Source: Maribacter antarcticus DSM 21422 (lineage in GTDB: Bacteria; Bacteroidota; Bacteroidia; Flavobacteriales; Flavobacteriaceae). Taken from it: a stretch of DNA of 64,000 bases. The stretch is from positions 1 to 64,000 of the forward strand of contig NZ_JHZC01000016.1 in NCBI RefSeq assembly GCF_000621125.1, written 5' to 3'. The translations under genes and the position numbers were made by a program. The notes beneath the pieces are model-generated. The model did no database searches. It was not told the origin of the DNA and saw nothing but the letters and a program-made list of their open reading frames with translations. Below, in pieces: positions 56,077-64,000 of this stretch (positions are counted from its first letter, which is position 1; the number at the start of each line of letters is the position of its first letter).

Positions 56077-56759
56077 GTAGATTTAATAAATTATCCTAGG
56101 TCAACTAACGCAAATTTACTTTATTTATTTTATACCTACTCCGAATTACTTTGCATTATAAATTTGATGGGAAGACCCCGATTGCCCCATTATACCTTAC
56201 ATAAATCCTTTATAGATTAAAAATATATTGTTCTTTCTAAAATAAGGTATTTGGTTCAAACCTGAGTCAAATGGCCTTGTCTCAGCTCTAAAAAACGTTC
56301 TCAATGATATGCTTAGGAATAGATTTCTTAATTTAAAAAACCCCTACTGGTGAAGAGAAACAGCAAACACATTGACCACGCTGACAGGGTCATTTCTAAT
56401 TCCATTTCAATATAGCTATAGGGTATATAAACCATAGACCAACCCTGGATAAGCCATTTCTAGTTTAAGGAAAAGCTATATCATACTAAATAACAGGAAA
56501 CAATCATTGAAGAGAACAATATACCCAGGCAGTCGCTTTATAATTTTACTGTTACGCCATATTGCCACGTCTCTAGGTAAATGCATGTTCTCCTTGTCTA
56601 CAAGACTGGACTTTTAAAGGCTACAAGTCGCTTTTGTCAAACACCTTATAAATTGGATGTAGCTTGGATGTTCGACAAAATGCATTATTTCACCTTGCTT
56701 TCATACTAAGTCTACATATATTTCGTTGTTTAAAATATCTCTTTAAAGCTATATTTTGA
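56077..56759. other. Divergent intergenic region between two glycosyltransferase genes
   Basis: About 0.7 kb with the GT4-side -7 box listed separately. No coding remnant, RNA gene or hairpin could be supported, and no confident promoter for the plus-strand GT2 gene was found. Confidence 0.45.
56111..56118 (-). promoter_or_regulatory. Candidate -7 box of the GT4/beta-propeller transcription unit
   Basis: On the minus strand TAAATTTG fits TAnnTTTG and lies about 35 bases before the GT4 ATG. No convincing TTG occurs at the -33 position. Confidence 0.3.
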
Positions 56760-57629
56760 ATGAATCACATTGCAGTTTTATACACCTCACATAATAGAAA
56801 AACCAAAACGCTAAAGGCATTGGCATCTTTAAAAAATGCTTGGCATAGCCATAAACAACCTTTACAAATTACAATTTACTTAACAGATGATGGTTCTACA
56901 GACGGTACTACAGTAGCTGTAAAGCAACAATTTCATGAAGTAATTATACTTCAGGGCAACGGAAATCTGTTTTGGGCCGGCGGGATGATCAATTCTTGGA
57001 AAGAAGCTATCAAAAACCAACACAACGGTTATCTTTTGCTAAACGACGATACGTTTATCAGCGAAAATATTTTTGATGACATAGCACTTACCGACGAGTA
57101 TGCTTTAAAAACATATGAAAAAAAAGGGGTTTATATTGGTTCTACAAAAGACCCTGAAACAGAAAAATTAACCTACGGAGGCGCCGTAATTACCAACCGG
57201 TTCCTTTACCAGTTTACAATTTTAAAACCAGACGGTGGGTTTCAGGAATGTGATTTGGGCAATGCCAACATTATGTATGTAAATGCCGGGGTAGTAGATA
57301 AAGTAGGTATCTTATCCGAGGGCTATGTTCATGGTATTGCCGATTACGATTATACCTTAAAATGTAAAAAAAACGACATCCCTGTGCTGATAATGCCTAA
57401 TTATTGTGGTTCCTGCGAAAGGGATACCAAAGGACTCTATCACAGTTTTCATTTAATGACTTTTAAGGAGCGGTTAACGCATTTATACAGCCCAACAGGA
57501 ATCGCTTTCAATTCTAGGCTACTTTTTATGCGAAAATTCTTTCCGTATCGTTATCCTATATTCTATTTAGTTGGTTGGTTAAAAGTTCTATTTCCTAAAG
57601 TCTACCTTATAGCTAGGCATAGAAAATAA
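56760..57629 (+). CDS. GT2-family glycosyltransferase
   Basis: The 289-residue GT-A enzyme starts IAVLYTSHNRKTKTLKAL and has the nucleotide-binding LTDDGSTDGT near 47-56 and LLNDDTFIS near 96-104. The layout resembles rhamnosyl/fucosyl-type GT2 enzymes. GDP-fucose from the gmd/fcl pair is one possible donor, but donor specificity cannot be read from the sequence. It begins a second plus-strand group with the GT4 and the PglC-like gene, though 122 bases separate it from the next gene. Confidence 0.87.
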   Translation: MNHIAVLYTSHNRKTKTLKALASLKNAWHSHKQPLQITIYLTDDGSTDGTTVAVKQQFHEVIILQGNGNLFWAGGMINSWKEAIKNQHNGYLLLNDDTFISENIFDDIALTDEYALKTYEKKGVYIGSTKDPETEKLTYGGAVITNRFLYQFTILKPDGGFQECDLGNANIMYVNAGVVDKVGILSEGYVHGIADYDYTLKCKKNDIPVLIMPNYCGSCERDTKGLYHSFHLMTFKERLTHLYSPTGIAFNSRLLFMRKFFPYRYPIFYLVGWLKVLFPKVYLIARHRK

Positions 57630-57751
57630 AGCAAGTATGTTTACTTTATTAAAATTAATTTTAAGAAATCATATACAAGATTTTTCTTATGCTTTGTTAA
57701 GGTTTATATGCCTTAATTAGGGATTCTAAAAACACATTAAAAACATACGCA

Positions 57752-58951
57752 ATGAAAATTCTTTATATCCACCAATATTTCAATACCCCAGAAGACGGTG
57801 GCAGTACACGTTCCTATTGGATAAGTCAGGAACTAATTAAAAACGGACATGAAGTGGTAATGATTACCAGTACCCGAAACAAGGAGGAGGAAGGTTCAAA
57901 AAAAACGATAGATGGTATTAGCGTAATATATTTGAAAGCATATTACAACCAACATATGGGGTTCTTGGGAAGATTGCAAGCCTATATGAAGTTTATGTGG
58001 AAAAGCACTATAGAGGCCTTTAAGCAAAAAAGCATTGCCCTGGTGATTGCCACCTCCACTCCCCTAACCATAGGGATACCCGCTCTGCTCATTAAAAAAC
58101 TAAAAGGAACTATGTACCTCTTTGAAGTCCGCGACCTTTGGCCTGAGGTACCAATACAAATGGGTGCCCTAAACAATTTTTTCCTAAGATCGGCCGCCTT
58201 GTGGCTCGAAAAAAGTATCTACAAAAATGCCTCACATATTGTGGCACTTTCCCCCGGTATGGAGGACGGGGTGCTCCAAACTGGTATAAAGCAAAGCAAA
58301 GTGACCATGATTCCCAATATGTCTAAAATAGACCACTTCTTTCCGCGCCCCCATAATTTGGGACTTTTAGAGAAATACGACCTTAAAAATAAAAGTTTTA
58401 AATTGATTTACTTCGGTTCTATGGGCCTATCCAATGGCATAGATTATATTTTGGATACCGCGAAGCTGCTAAAAGCCCACGCGAATATTGAGTTTATTTT
58501 TATTGGATACGGCTCGATGATAGAATCGCTCTTGGAATATTGCAAAAAAGAAAACCTTGACAATGTTCGTTTTCTAGGCCGTTTTGGTATTGCTGAAGCT
58601 GCTGATCTGGTAAATCTTTGCGATATTACCTTGGTAACCTTTGCTAATATACCAATTTTGTATACGAACTCGCCCAATAAGCTTTTCGATTCTTTGTCGG
58701 CCGGAAAACCAATTATTGTAAATTCTAAAGGTTGGACAAAAACTATGGTAGAAACGAACCACTGTGGTATTTATGTAGATCCCGAATCGCCAATTGATTT
58801 TGCAAATAAAATCCTAGAACTTAAAAAGAATCCAAACTACCTAGCCTTGATGGGTAGCAACGCTAGAAAATTAGCGGAAAGCACCTATGATAAATCTATT
58901 CTCTGTGCCCAATTTGCCAATGTGGTTAAGGGTTTGTTACCTAAAAGTTAA
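57752..58951 (+). CDS. GT4-family glycosyltransferase, WbuB-like
   Basis: The 399-residue GT-B protein starts KILYIHQYFNTPEDGGSTRSY, a hallmark of the WbuB-like GT4 group. It contains VRDLWPEVPIQMGAL near 126-140 and the donor-side NSPNKLFDSLSAGKPIIVNS. WbuB-type enzymes often transfer N-acetyl-fucosamine or related amino sugars next to the initiating sugar. That fits its position 5 bases before the initiating transferase gene and the presence of amino-sugar genes in the locus. Exact donor unknown. Confidence 0.9.
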   Translation: MKILYIHQYFNTPEDGGSTRSYWISQELIKNGHEVVMITSTRNKEEEGSKKTIDGISVIYLKAYYNQHMGFLGRLQAYMKFMWKSTIEAFKQKSIALVIATSTPLTIGIPALLIKKLKGTMYLFEVRDLWPEVPIQMGALNNFFLRSAALWLEKSIYKNASHIVALSPGMEDGVLQTGIKQSKVTMIPNMSKIDHFFPRPHNLGLLEKYDLKNKSFKLIYFGSMGLSNGIDYILDTAKLLKAHANIEFIFIGYGSMIESLLEYCKKENLDNVRFLGRFGIAEAADLVNLCDITLVTFANIPILYTNSPNKLFDSLSAGKPIIVNSKGWTKTMVETNHCGIYVDPESPIDFANKILELKKNPNYLALMGSNARKLAESTYDKSILCAQFANVVKGLLPKS

Positions 58952-58956
58952 TACTC

Positions 58957-59571
58957 ATGTACCCTATAATAAAGCGTTTATTAGATTTTTTAGTGGCTTT
59001 TACTGTCTTGCTATTGGCCTTACCCTTGTTGGTGGTCATTACCCTGACCCTTTATGTGGTAAACCAAGGTAAACCCTTTTTTATTCAACACAGGCCAGGT
59101 AAAAACGAACGGATTTTTAAAATTATAAAGTTCAAATCAATGAACGATAAAAAAGGCCCTGACGGAATACTTTTACCAGATGGGGAGCGTATCACTAAAT
59201 TTGGAAAATTTGTGCGAAAAAGTTCCTTGGATGAATTGCCTCAGCTATGGAACGTACTTAAGGGCGATATGAGTCTTATTGGGCCTCGACCCTTACTCAT
59301 TTCATATCTTTCCAGATACAACCAAGAACAACGTAAACGACACAAAGTAAGGCCGGGCATTACCGGATGGGCTCAGGTAAACGGACGAAATGCAATTTCT
59401 TGGAAGAAAAAATTCGAGTACGACGTTTGGTATGTTGAACATATCTCTTTGAAACTTGATGTTAAAATATTTTTCAACACTTTTAAAAAGGTATTCAAGG
59501 GAGCTGATATTTCAGCATCGAATAACGCTACTATGCAAGAATTTATTAAAAATGAACAGCAGAACCAATGA
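58957..59571 (+). CDS. PglC-like undecaprenyl-phosphate sugar phosphotransferase (initiating enzyme)
   Basis: The 204-residue monotopic phosphoglycosyltransferase has one N-terminal hydrophobic re-entrant helix (LLDFLVAFTVLLLALPLLVV). The catalytic domain has IIKFKSMNDKKGP, the Asp-Glu pair in SSLDELPQLWNVLKGDMSLI, then GPRPLL, and RPGITGWAQVNGRN. The short form matches PglC rather than WbaP. It would load the first sugar-1-phosphate on undecaprenyl phosphate, probably the 4-amino-6-deoxy sugar made by the 4,6-dehydratase and aminotransferase. It is preceded by the WbuB-like GT4 with 5 bases between. Confidence 0.93.
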   Translation: MYPIIKRLLDFLVAFTVLLLALPLLVVITLTLYVVNQGKPFFIQHRPGKNERIFKIIKFKSMNDKKGPDGILLPDGERITKFGKFVRKSSLDELPQLWNVLKGDMSLIGPRPLLISYLSRYNQEQRKRHKVRPGITGWAQVNGRNAISWKKKFEYDVWYVEHISLKLDVKIFFNTFKKVFKGADISASNNATMQEFIKNEQQNQ

Positions 59572-59807
59572 TTCACTTGTATAGTTTTTCAACTTAAAAA
59601 AATAATACAGGATAATATATAGGTTTTAAAAAGCGGCCAAGGGCTTTAGATTAATAATTGTGAATAGGATAAATATGTCAGGCTTTCGTTGGATAATAAA
59701 AATTTCGGGAAGGTTTGGCTTTATAAAAGTAAAATAGAGTATGATTAATGCCAATTAAGTAATAATAATACTAGTATGAGGTACGTTATATTATTTCAAT
59801 TTAAAGT
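59572..59807. other. Short spacer before the SDR-led module
   Basis: AT-rich; no terminator or clear promoter box. The gap separates the initiating-transferase group from the SDR/SMP-30/GT2/ATP-grasp module. Confidence 0.4.
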
Positions 59808-60560
59808 GTGATGATGAAAACAGTAATGATTTTAGGAGGGACTACAGGTGTTGGTAATGAAATACTAAAGTCTTGTTTAGAAAAAGGCTACAATGTGGCT
59901 TTTTGTGGTAGAAAGTCTTCTGTAGGCAATCAAATTATCCAATCACTACAATCAGAAGACAAGCTTTATTTTCATGAACTTGATCTTAACAGTATAGAAG
60001 AAATCGAAAATTTTCACCTCCAGACCATTAAGCGGTTTGGAAAAATTGATGCCTTAATTTTGTATGCTGGTATTACACCAGTAGCATCATTACTGGATAC
60101 TGAAGAAGATATTTACAATAGCGTATTTAATATTAACCTCAAAGCCCCATTTTTCTTATTAAAGCATGTTTTAAAGTCAATGATTAATAACAATTCCGGT
60201 TCCATTGTTTTCTTTGGGTCAGCCCATATGGATTATGGTGAAATCGATAGGGCTCCTTATGCACTTACCAAGAATGCTCTTTATACCTTATCAAATCACA
60301 TTGCACATCATTATGCCAAATATGGAATACGATCAAATTATTTGGTTATGGGTTGGACAAACACAGAAGGAGAAATTGAATTGAGGACTAAAGAGGGTAT
60401 GAGTGAAGAAGAATTAAAAAGTAAAGCCTCCAAAATTCTTCCAATGGGTCGTATGCTAAATCGGTTTGACCCTATACCAGCAGTAATGCACTTTATCTCT
60501 GATGATTCTGCTATGACAACTGGGTCTATCATGAGAGTTACTGGAGGAGAGTACATATAA
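59808..60560 (+). CDS. Classical short-chain dehydrogenase/reductase
   Basis: The 250-residue classical SDR has the cofactor motif GGTTGVGNE at the N-terminus, ALILYAGITPVAS in place of the usual NNAG segment, and catalytic Tyr151/Lys155 in PYALTKNAL preceded by Ser in FFGSAHMDYG. It lacks a signal peptide. FabG-like SDRs reduce keto or oxidise hydroxyl groups; the substrate is unknown. It starts a four-gene plus-strand module with SMP-30, GT2 and ATP-grasp genes at 9, 4 and 50 base spacings. A modified sugar or sugar acid is a possible substrate. Confidence 0.87.
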   Translation: MMMKTVMILGGTTGVGNEILKSCLEKGYNVAFCGRKSSVGNQIIQSLQSEDKLYFHELDLNSIEEIENFHLQTIKRFGKIDALILYAGITPVASLLDTEEDIYNSVFNINLKAPFFLLKHVLKSMINNNSGSIVFFGSAHMDYGEIDRAPYALTKNALYTLSNHIAHHYAKYGIRSNYLVMGWTNTEGEIELRTKEGMSEEELKSKASKILPMGRMLNRFDPIPAVMHFISDDSAMTTGSIMRVTGGEYI

Positions 60561-60569
60561 TTAACATTC

Positions 60570-61388
60570 ATGATTGAATCATTAGTTTTTCATTCTAATT
60601 CCGAGCTTTTAGAAGGACCAGTATTTGATAAAAAAAATAATTGCCTCTATTTTGTATCAATTTTAGACTATTTAATTTATTTTTATGATGCTAGTACCAA
60701 AGAAATTCTAAGTATAAAACTGGATTCCCCAGTCAGTTGTATTTTTATATTAGAAAGAAAAAAAATCTTAGCAGCATCTAAAAATGGATTTTTCGAAATT
60801 AACTTTACAACCTTACAAAAGCAATTTGTTTTTCAAATTGATATTGATAAATCAGTTAGGTATAATGATGGCATCCAAGATGCTATAGGAAGATTTATTA
60901 TTGGAACTATGGGATTTCCTGAAGTAAAGGAAAATATAGGAAAGGTGTTTTCATATCATAAGGGGCAATTCAAAACAATTATTGAAAATACTAGTATTTC
61001 TAATGGTTTAGCATTCTCACTAGATAATAAATTACTCTACTTTATTGATACACCAACAAAAAAAGTAGCAAGGTATTCTTATGATTTAAGAACAGGAGAA
61101 GCGCAATTTGAATCAAACGTAATCGCATTTAAAGGTGCAGGGAGTCCTGATGGAATGTGTATTGATAACAAAGGTATGTTATGGATTGCGGAATGGGGAG
61201 GAGGATGTGTGTCTCAATGGAATCCTTTAAATGGATTCAGACTAAAGGAACTAAAATTACCATGTCTGAACGTTACATCTTGTTGTTTTGATATTCATTC
61301 AAACTTATATGTCACTACTGCTAAGTCTGAATCTAAAAAAGATATTTACGGTGGTGGTTTATTTTACATTGAATTAAATAAAATTTAA
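60570..61388 (+). CDS. SMP-30/gluconolactonase family protein
   Basis: The 272-residue beta-propeller hydrolase has ELLEGPVFDKKNNCLYF with the metal-binding Glu, NDGIQDAIGRFIIGTM, SNGLAFSLDNKLLYFID with the Asn, and GSPDGMCIDNKGMLWIAEWGGG with the Asp ligand. These are the usual Ca/Zn site of lactonases. No signal peptide is seen. Paired with an SDR it could open a sugar lactone formed by oxidation, but a role inside a glycan locus is not established. Confidence 0.88.
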   Translation: MIESLVFHSNSELLEGPVFDKKNNCLYFVSILDYLIYFYDASTKEILSIKLDSPVSCIFILERKKILAASKNGFFEINFTTLQKQFVFQIDIDKSVRYNDGIQDAIGRFIIGTMGFPEVKENIGKVFSYHKGQFKTIIENTSISNGLAFSLDNKLLYFIDTPTKKVARYSYDLRTGEAQFESNVIAFKGAGSPDGMCIDNKGMLWIAEWGGGCVSQWNPLNGFRLKELKLPCLNVTSCCFDIHSNLYVTTAKSESKKDIYGGGLFYIELNKI

Positions 61389-61392
61389 ATTT

Positions 61393-62625
61393 ATGAACAC
61401 TGTTAAAATTAGTGTAATTGTTCCAATTTTTCGAATTGAAAAATATTTACCTAAATGTATAGACAGCCTTTTAAATCAGTCTTTTTTAGACCTCGAATTA
61501 ATTTTGGTAAATGATGGCAGTCCTGATAATTGCCCAAAGATTTGTGATGAGTATGCCAAAAAAGATACTAGAATTAAGGTTATTCATAAAGAAAACGGAG
61601 GACTTGTAAGTGCAAGAAAAGAAGGTTTAAATAATGCCAAAGGCAAATACGTCACATTTGTAGATGGAGATGATTGGGTTGACAAATTTTATTTGGACAT
61701 CATGTTTAAACTTGCTGACATAAATGACGCAGACCTTGTTGTTACCGGTCACTTTAGAGAGTTTGACGGAAAAATTGAAACAATCAAACCAAAAAACGTC
61801 GGCGTTTACAATGAGGAAGAACTAAAATCCCATATACTTCCCAATGCTATTTATAATGGTGAATTTTGCGAACATGGGATATCAACATACGTTTGGAATA
61901 AACTGTTTAAAAGGGAACTGTTAAGTCAAATTCTTTTTAATGTACCCGACGCCATTGTAATGGGCGAAGATGCCGCAATTACTTTTTCCTACTTAACTAT
62001 TTGTAAAAGTTTAGTCATAAGTAGCACACCACTTTACTACTATAGACAGCGACACGATTCTATTGTAAAATCTGTAGAAAATCCAAAAATTGAATATTAT
62101 AGGTTGGGATTACTTATGAATTATTTGCAATCGAAACTTAAAACGTCCCTCGATGAAAAGAATATAAAGGAACAAATCACTTATTATCTGTACTCTCAGA
62201 TTTTGGTAAGATCTGGTGGATTAATTTACGATGAAAGTGGGGGGCAACTATTCAATCCATTTTCAAATGTGGAATCCAGGTCCAGAGTTGTAGTGTATAG
62301 TTCTGGTTCTTTCGGACAACACATACTATCCACCAATATTAAAAACAATTTTTTTGAGGTTGTTAATTGGATAGATATCGATTATCATGAACTAAAAATT
62401 GGTGAAAATCATGTAAAACCGATTAGTTCCATAACAAAGTCGGACTATGATTATTTGATCATAGCAACAATTAATCCCTCGTATTATAAAAACATTAAAA
62501 AAGAATTGAGTCTGGTGGGTGTTGATGAGAAAAAAATTGTGCAAATTAAAACAGATATAAATGAAATCAGTAAACTACTTCTTCAATTAGGGTTTGATAG
62601 TGATTTTGTATTTCAAAACAACTAA
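61393..62625 (+). CDS. GT2-family glycosyltransferase fused to a C-terminal Rossmann-like domain
   Basis: Residues 1-230 form a typical GT2 domain (VIVPIFRIEKYLPKCIDSLL, VNDGSPDNCPKICDEY, FVDGDDWVD, and GEDAAITFSYL as the later acidic motif). From about 293 an extra domain reads RVVVYSSGSFGQHILSTN, VVNWIDIDYHELKIG and YDYLIIATINPSYYKNIKKE. This is a Rossmann-like fold of the type seen at the N-terminus of PglD and the C-terminus of some C-methyltransferases. The tail might bind a nucleotide sugar or other cofactor, or act in regulation. It lies 4 bases after the SMP-30 gene. Confidence 0.88.
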   Translation: MNTVKISVIVPIFRIEKYLPKCIDSLLNQSFLDLELILVNDGSPDNCPKICDEYAKKDTRIKVIHKENGGLVSARKEGLNNAKGKYVTFVDGDDWVDKFYLDIMFKLADINDADLVVTGHFREFDGKIETIKPKNVGVYNEEELKSHILPNAIYNGEFCEHGISTYVWNKLFKRELLSQILFNVPDAIVMGEDAAITFSYLTICKSLVISSTPLYYYRQRHDSIVKSVENPKIEYYRLGLLMNYLQSKLKTSLDEKNIKEQITYYLYSQILVRSGGLIYDESGGQLFNPFSNVESRSRVVVYSSGSFGQHILSTNIKNNFFEVVNWIDIDYHELKIGENHVKPISSITKSDYDYLIIATINPSYYKNIKKELSLVGVDEKKIVQIKTDINEISKLLLQLGFDSDFVFQNN

Positions 62626-62675
62626 ATTCTATTGAAATTTAATATAACTACCATTTAAAAAATAAGGTTTTACCT

Positions 62676-63950
62676 ATGAAAAAACTTATAATATTAGGAG
62701 GGAATCCTGAAACAGCCATTTTAGTTGATATAGCGATTTCAATGGGTATATATACTATTGTAGTTGACCCAAACCCAGATGCGCCCGCAAAAAAGAATGC
62801 ATCTGAAACTTACGATATAGATGGTTTTGAAGTTGATAAAATTGTTCAATTAGCAAAAGACCTAAAAGTTGACGGTATTTTAGTTGGTGTAGCAGATATT
62901 TTGGTTAAGCCCTATGGAGAAATTTGCGAAAAGTTAAATATGCATAACTATGCTACCAAAGAAGCAATTGAGGCTTTTTGTAGTAAGGATGGCTTTAAAA
63001 GATATTGCGAAAAATTTGACATACAAGACATACCTGGCACCTATTTGGGTACTAATTCAAGTATAGAAAAACCAAAACATATTGAATACCCAGTAATGAT
63101 TAAGCCTGTTGATAATGGTGGTGGCGTTGGTATGAAAATTTGTAGAAACGACAAAGATTTTAAAGAATCCGTAAAAACTGCATTACAGTTCTCTAAAAAG
63201 GGTGTTGTACTTGTTGAAAAATATATGGAATGTGATGATATGGCAGCCTACTATACGTTTAGAAATGGTATCCCATATCTTTCTGCCACTTATGACAGAA
63301 TAACCACTAAAATGCAAGGAGATTTTAGTCCTGTGGGTATCGGAGCCATCTATCCTTCCAAAAACACAGATTTATTTTTTGAAAAAATACACCCAAAACT
63401 ATGTGATTTTTTCAAAAAATTAAATATTCAAAATGGCATACTTAATCTTCAATTTTTTGTGGAAAATGGTTTTTTCTACGCCTACGACCCAGGGTTTAGA
63501 TTGCAGGGTGAAGCGCCACATATTCATTTGGCTCATATTAATGGTTTTGACCATAGAAAAATGCTGATTAATTTTGCCTTTACCGGTGTTTTAGGAGAAG
63601 ACGATTTCCCTGAAAAGAATGACTACATGTTTAAGGGTAAAAAAGCATGCACCATTTGGATTCTTTTAAAGGAAGGAACAATTAATGCTATTAAAGGAAT
63701 GTCTGAAATAAAGGCTGATAAAAATGTCATTTTTGTTTTAGATAGATTTAAGGAAGGTGATGTTGTTGAAAAGGAATGGCTAGGAACCGAGAGACAAGTT
63801 TTTGCTCGTGTATATGTTGTAGCAGATTCAATTGAAGAATTGAATGCTAAAATGTCGGAATTTAAAGATACGCTAGTGATTACAGATAATTCTGGAAATG
63901 ACATGATATTAACATGGCCAGAAACAATAAATGCAGAAAACTACCTTTAA
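62676..63950 (+). CDS. ATP-grasp ligase domain protein (CarB/PurK-like)
   Basis: The 424-residue protein has a pre-ATP-grasp Rossmann segment (LIILGGNPETAILVDIAISM). The ATP-grasp core follows with VMIKPVDNGGGVGMKI (about 140-155), VLVEKYMECDDMAAYYTF and a late ILNLQFFVENGFFYAYDPGF with the metal ligands. The family forms amide or thioester bonds through acyl-phosphates. In this locus it might add an amino acid or other carboxylate to an amino sugar. The acceptor is not identifiable. It is the last complete gene, and the next gene starts 34 bases downstream in the same direction. Confidence 0.87.
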   Translation: MKKLIILGGNPETAILVDIAISMGIYTIVVDPNPDAPAKKNASETYDIDGFEVDKIVQLAKDLKVDGILVGVADILVKPYGEICEKLNMHNYATKEAIEAFCSKDGFKRYCEKFDIQDIPGTYLGTNSSIEKPKHIEYPVMIKPVDNGGGVGMKICRNDKDFKESVKTALQFSKKGVVLVEKYMECDDMAAYYTFRNGIPYLSATYDRITTKMQGDFSPVGIGAIYPSKNTDLFFEKIHPKLCDFFKKLNIQNGILNLQFFVENGFFYAYDPGFRLQGEAPHIHLAHINGFDHRKMLINFAFTGVLGEDDFPEKNDYMFKGKKACTIWILLKEGTINAIKGMSEIKADKNVIFVLDRFKEGDVVEKEWLGTERQVFARVYVVADSIEELNAKMSEFKDTLVITDNSGNDMILTWPETINAENYL

Positions 63951-63984
63951 TACTAACATATAGAATTAACTATTAATAAAAAAT

Positions 63985-64000
63985 ATGGAAAATAAAACAG
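63985..64000 (+). CDS. Start of a further gene cut by the window edge
   Basis: An ATG followed by four sense codons (MENKT) is open to the end of the window, 34 bases after the ATP-grasp stop and in the same direction. The spacing is what one expects for the next gene of the module, but too little is visible to say what it encodes. Confidence 0.3.

Noticed and set aside
1..64000. CRISPR arrays, rRNA or tRNA genes, phage genes or a replication origin
   Set aside because: No regularly spaced direct repeats with unique spacers, no recognisable RNA genes, and no phage structural or integrase genes were seen.

Overview
The window looks like the chromosome of a marine-type Flavobacteriaceae bacterium (Bacteroidota). 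The evidence is low-GC DNA, two large secreted proteins of Bacteroidota type (one ending in a type IX secretion sorting domain), -7 boxes of the TAnnTTTG type, no obvious Shine-Dalgarno spacing, and flavobacterial-style IS200, IS481 and IS1595 remnants. Species cannot be fixed from the sequence alone.

Left flank (1-12.5 kb): the window opens inside a large CotH-kinase/lamin-tail secreted protein. A tight five-gene minus-strand operon follows, encoding an ethanolamine-type permease, a glutamine-synthetase-like ligase, an iron-dependent alcohol dehydrogenase, a class C26 gamma-glutamyl hydrolase and an aldehyde dehydrogenase. Read together these form a plausible B12-independent, gamma-glutamylated route for ethanolamine or a similar amino-alcohol. 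Divergent from it is an intact pyrroline-2-carboxylate-reductase-like gene, followed by the wreck of its natural partner, a trans-3-hydroxy-L-proline dehydratase pseudogene.

Polysaccharide locus (12.7-64 kb): a CpsB-type phosphatase and a TviB/WbpO-type nucleotide-sugar dehydrogenase are followed by three dead transposases and a 2963-residue T9SS-exported multidomain protein. A minus-strand export and sugar-nucleotide block comes next (UDP-xylose synthase, DegT aminotransferase, membrane 4,6-dehydratase, Wza-like, Wzc-like). Then come plus-strand UDP-glucose dehydrogenase and UDP-glucuronate 4-epimerase, a decayed second TviB-like gene, and a beta-helix lipoprotein. The plus-strand assembly block is gmd-fcl-wzx-acetyltransferase-glycosyltransferase-wzy. 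A minus-strand modification block holds an AsnB-like protein, a ruined MBOAT acyltransferase, an intact acyltransferase-3, an unrecognised beta-propeller and a GT4. The right end carries GT2, GT4, a PglC-like initiating transferase, and an SDR/SMP-30/GT2/ATP-grasp module running out of the window.

Together the right-hand 50 kb describe a Wzx/Wzy-dependent exopolysaccharide. Likely sugar donors are GDP-fucose, UDP-GlcA, UDP-GalA, UDP-xylose, an N-acetyl-hexosaminuronate and a 4-amino-4,6-dideoxy sugar. O-acetylation and further decoration are likely. Several pseudogenes (second dehydrogenase, MBOAT, transposases) show that the locus is being remodelled, so the present glycan probably differs from the ancestral one.
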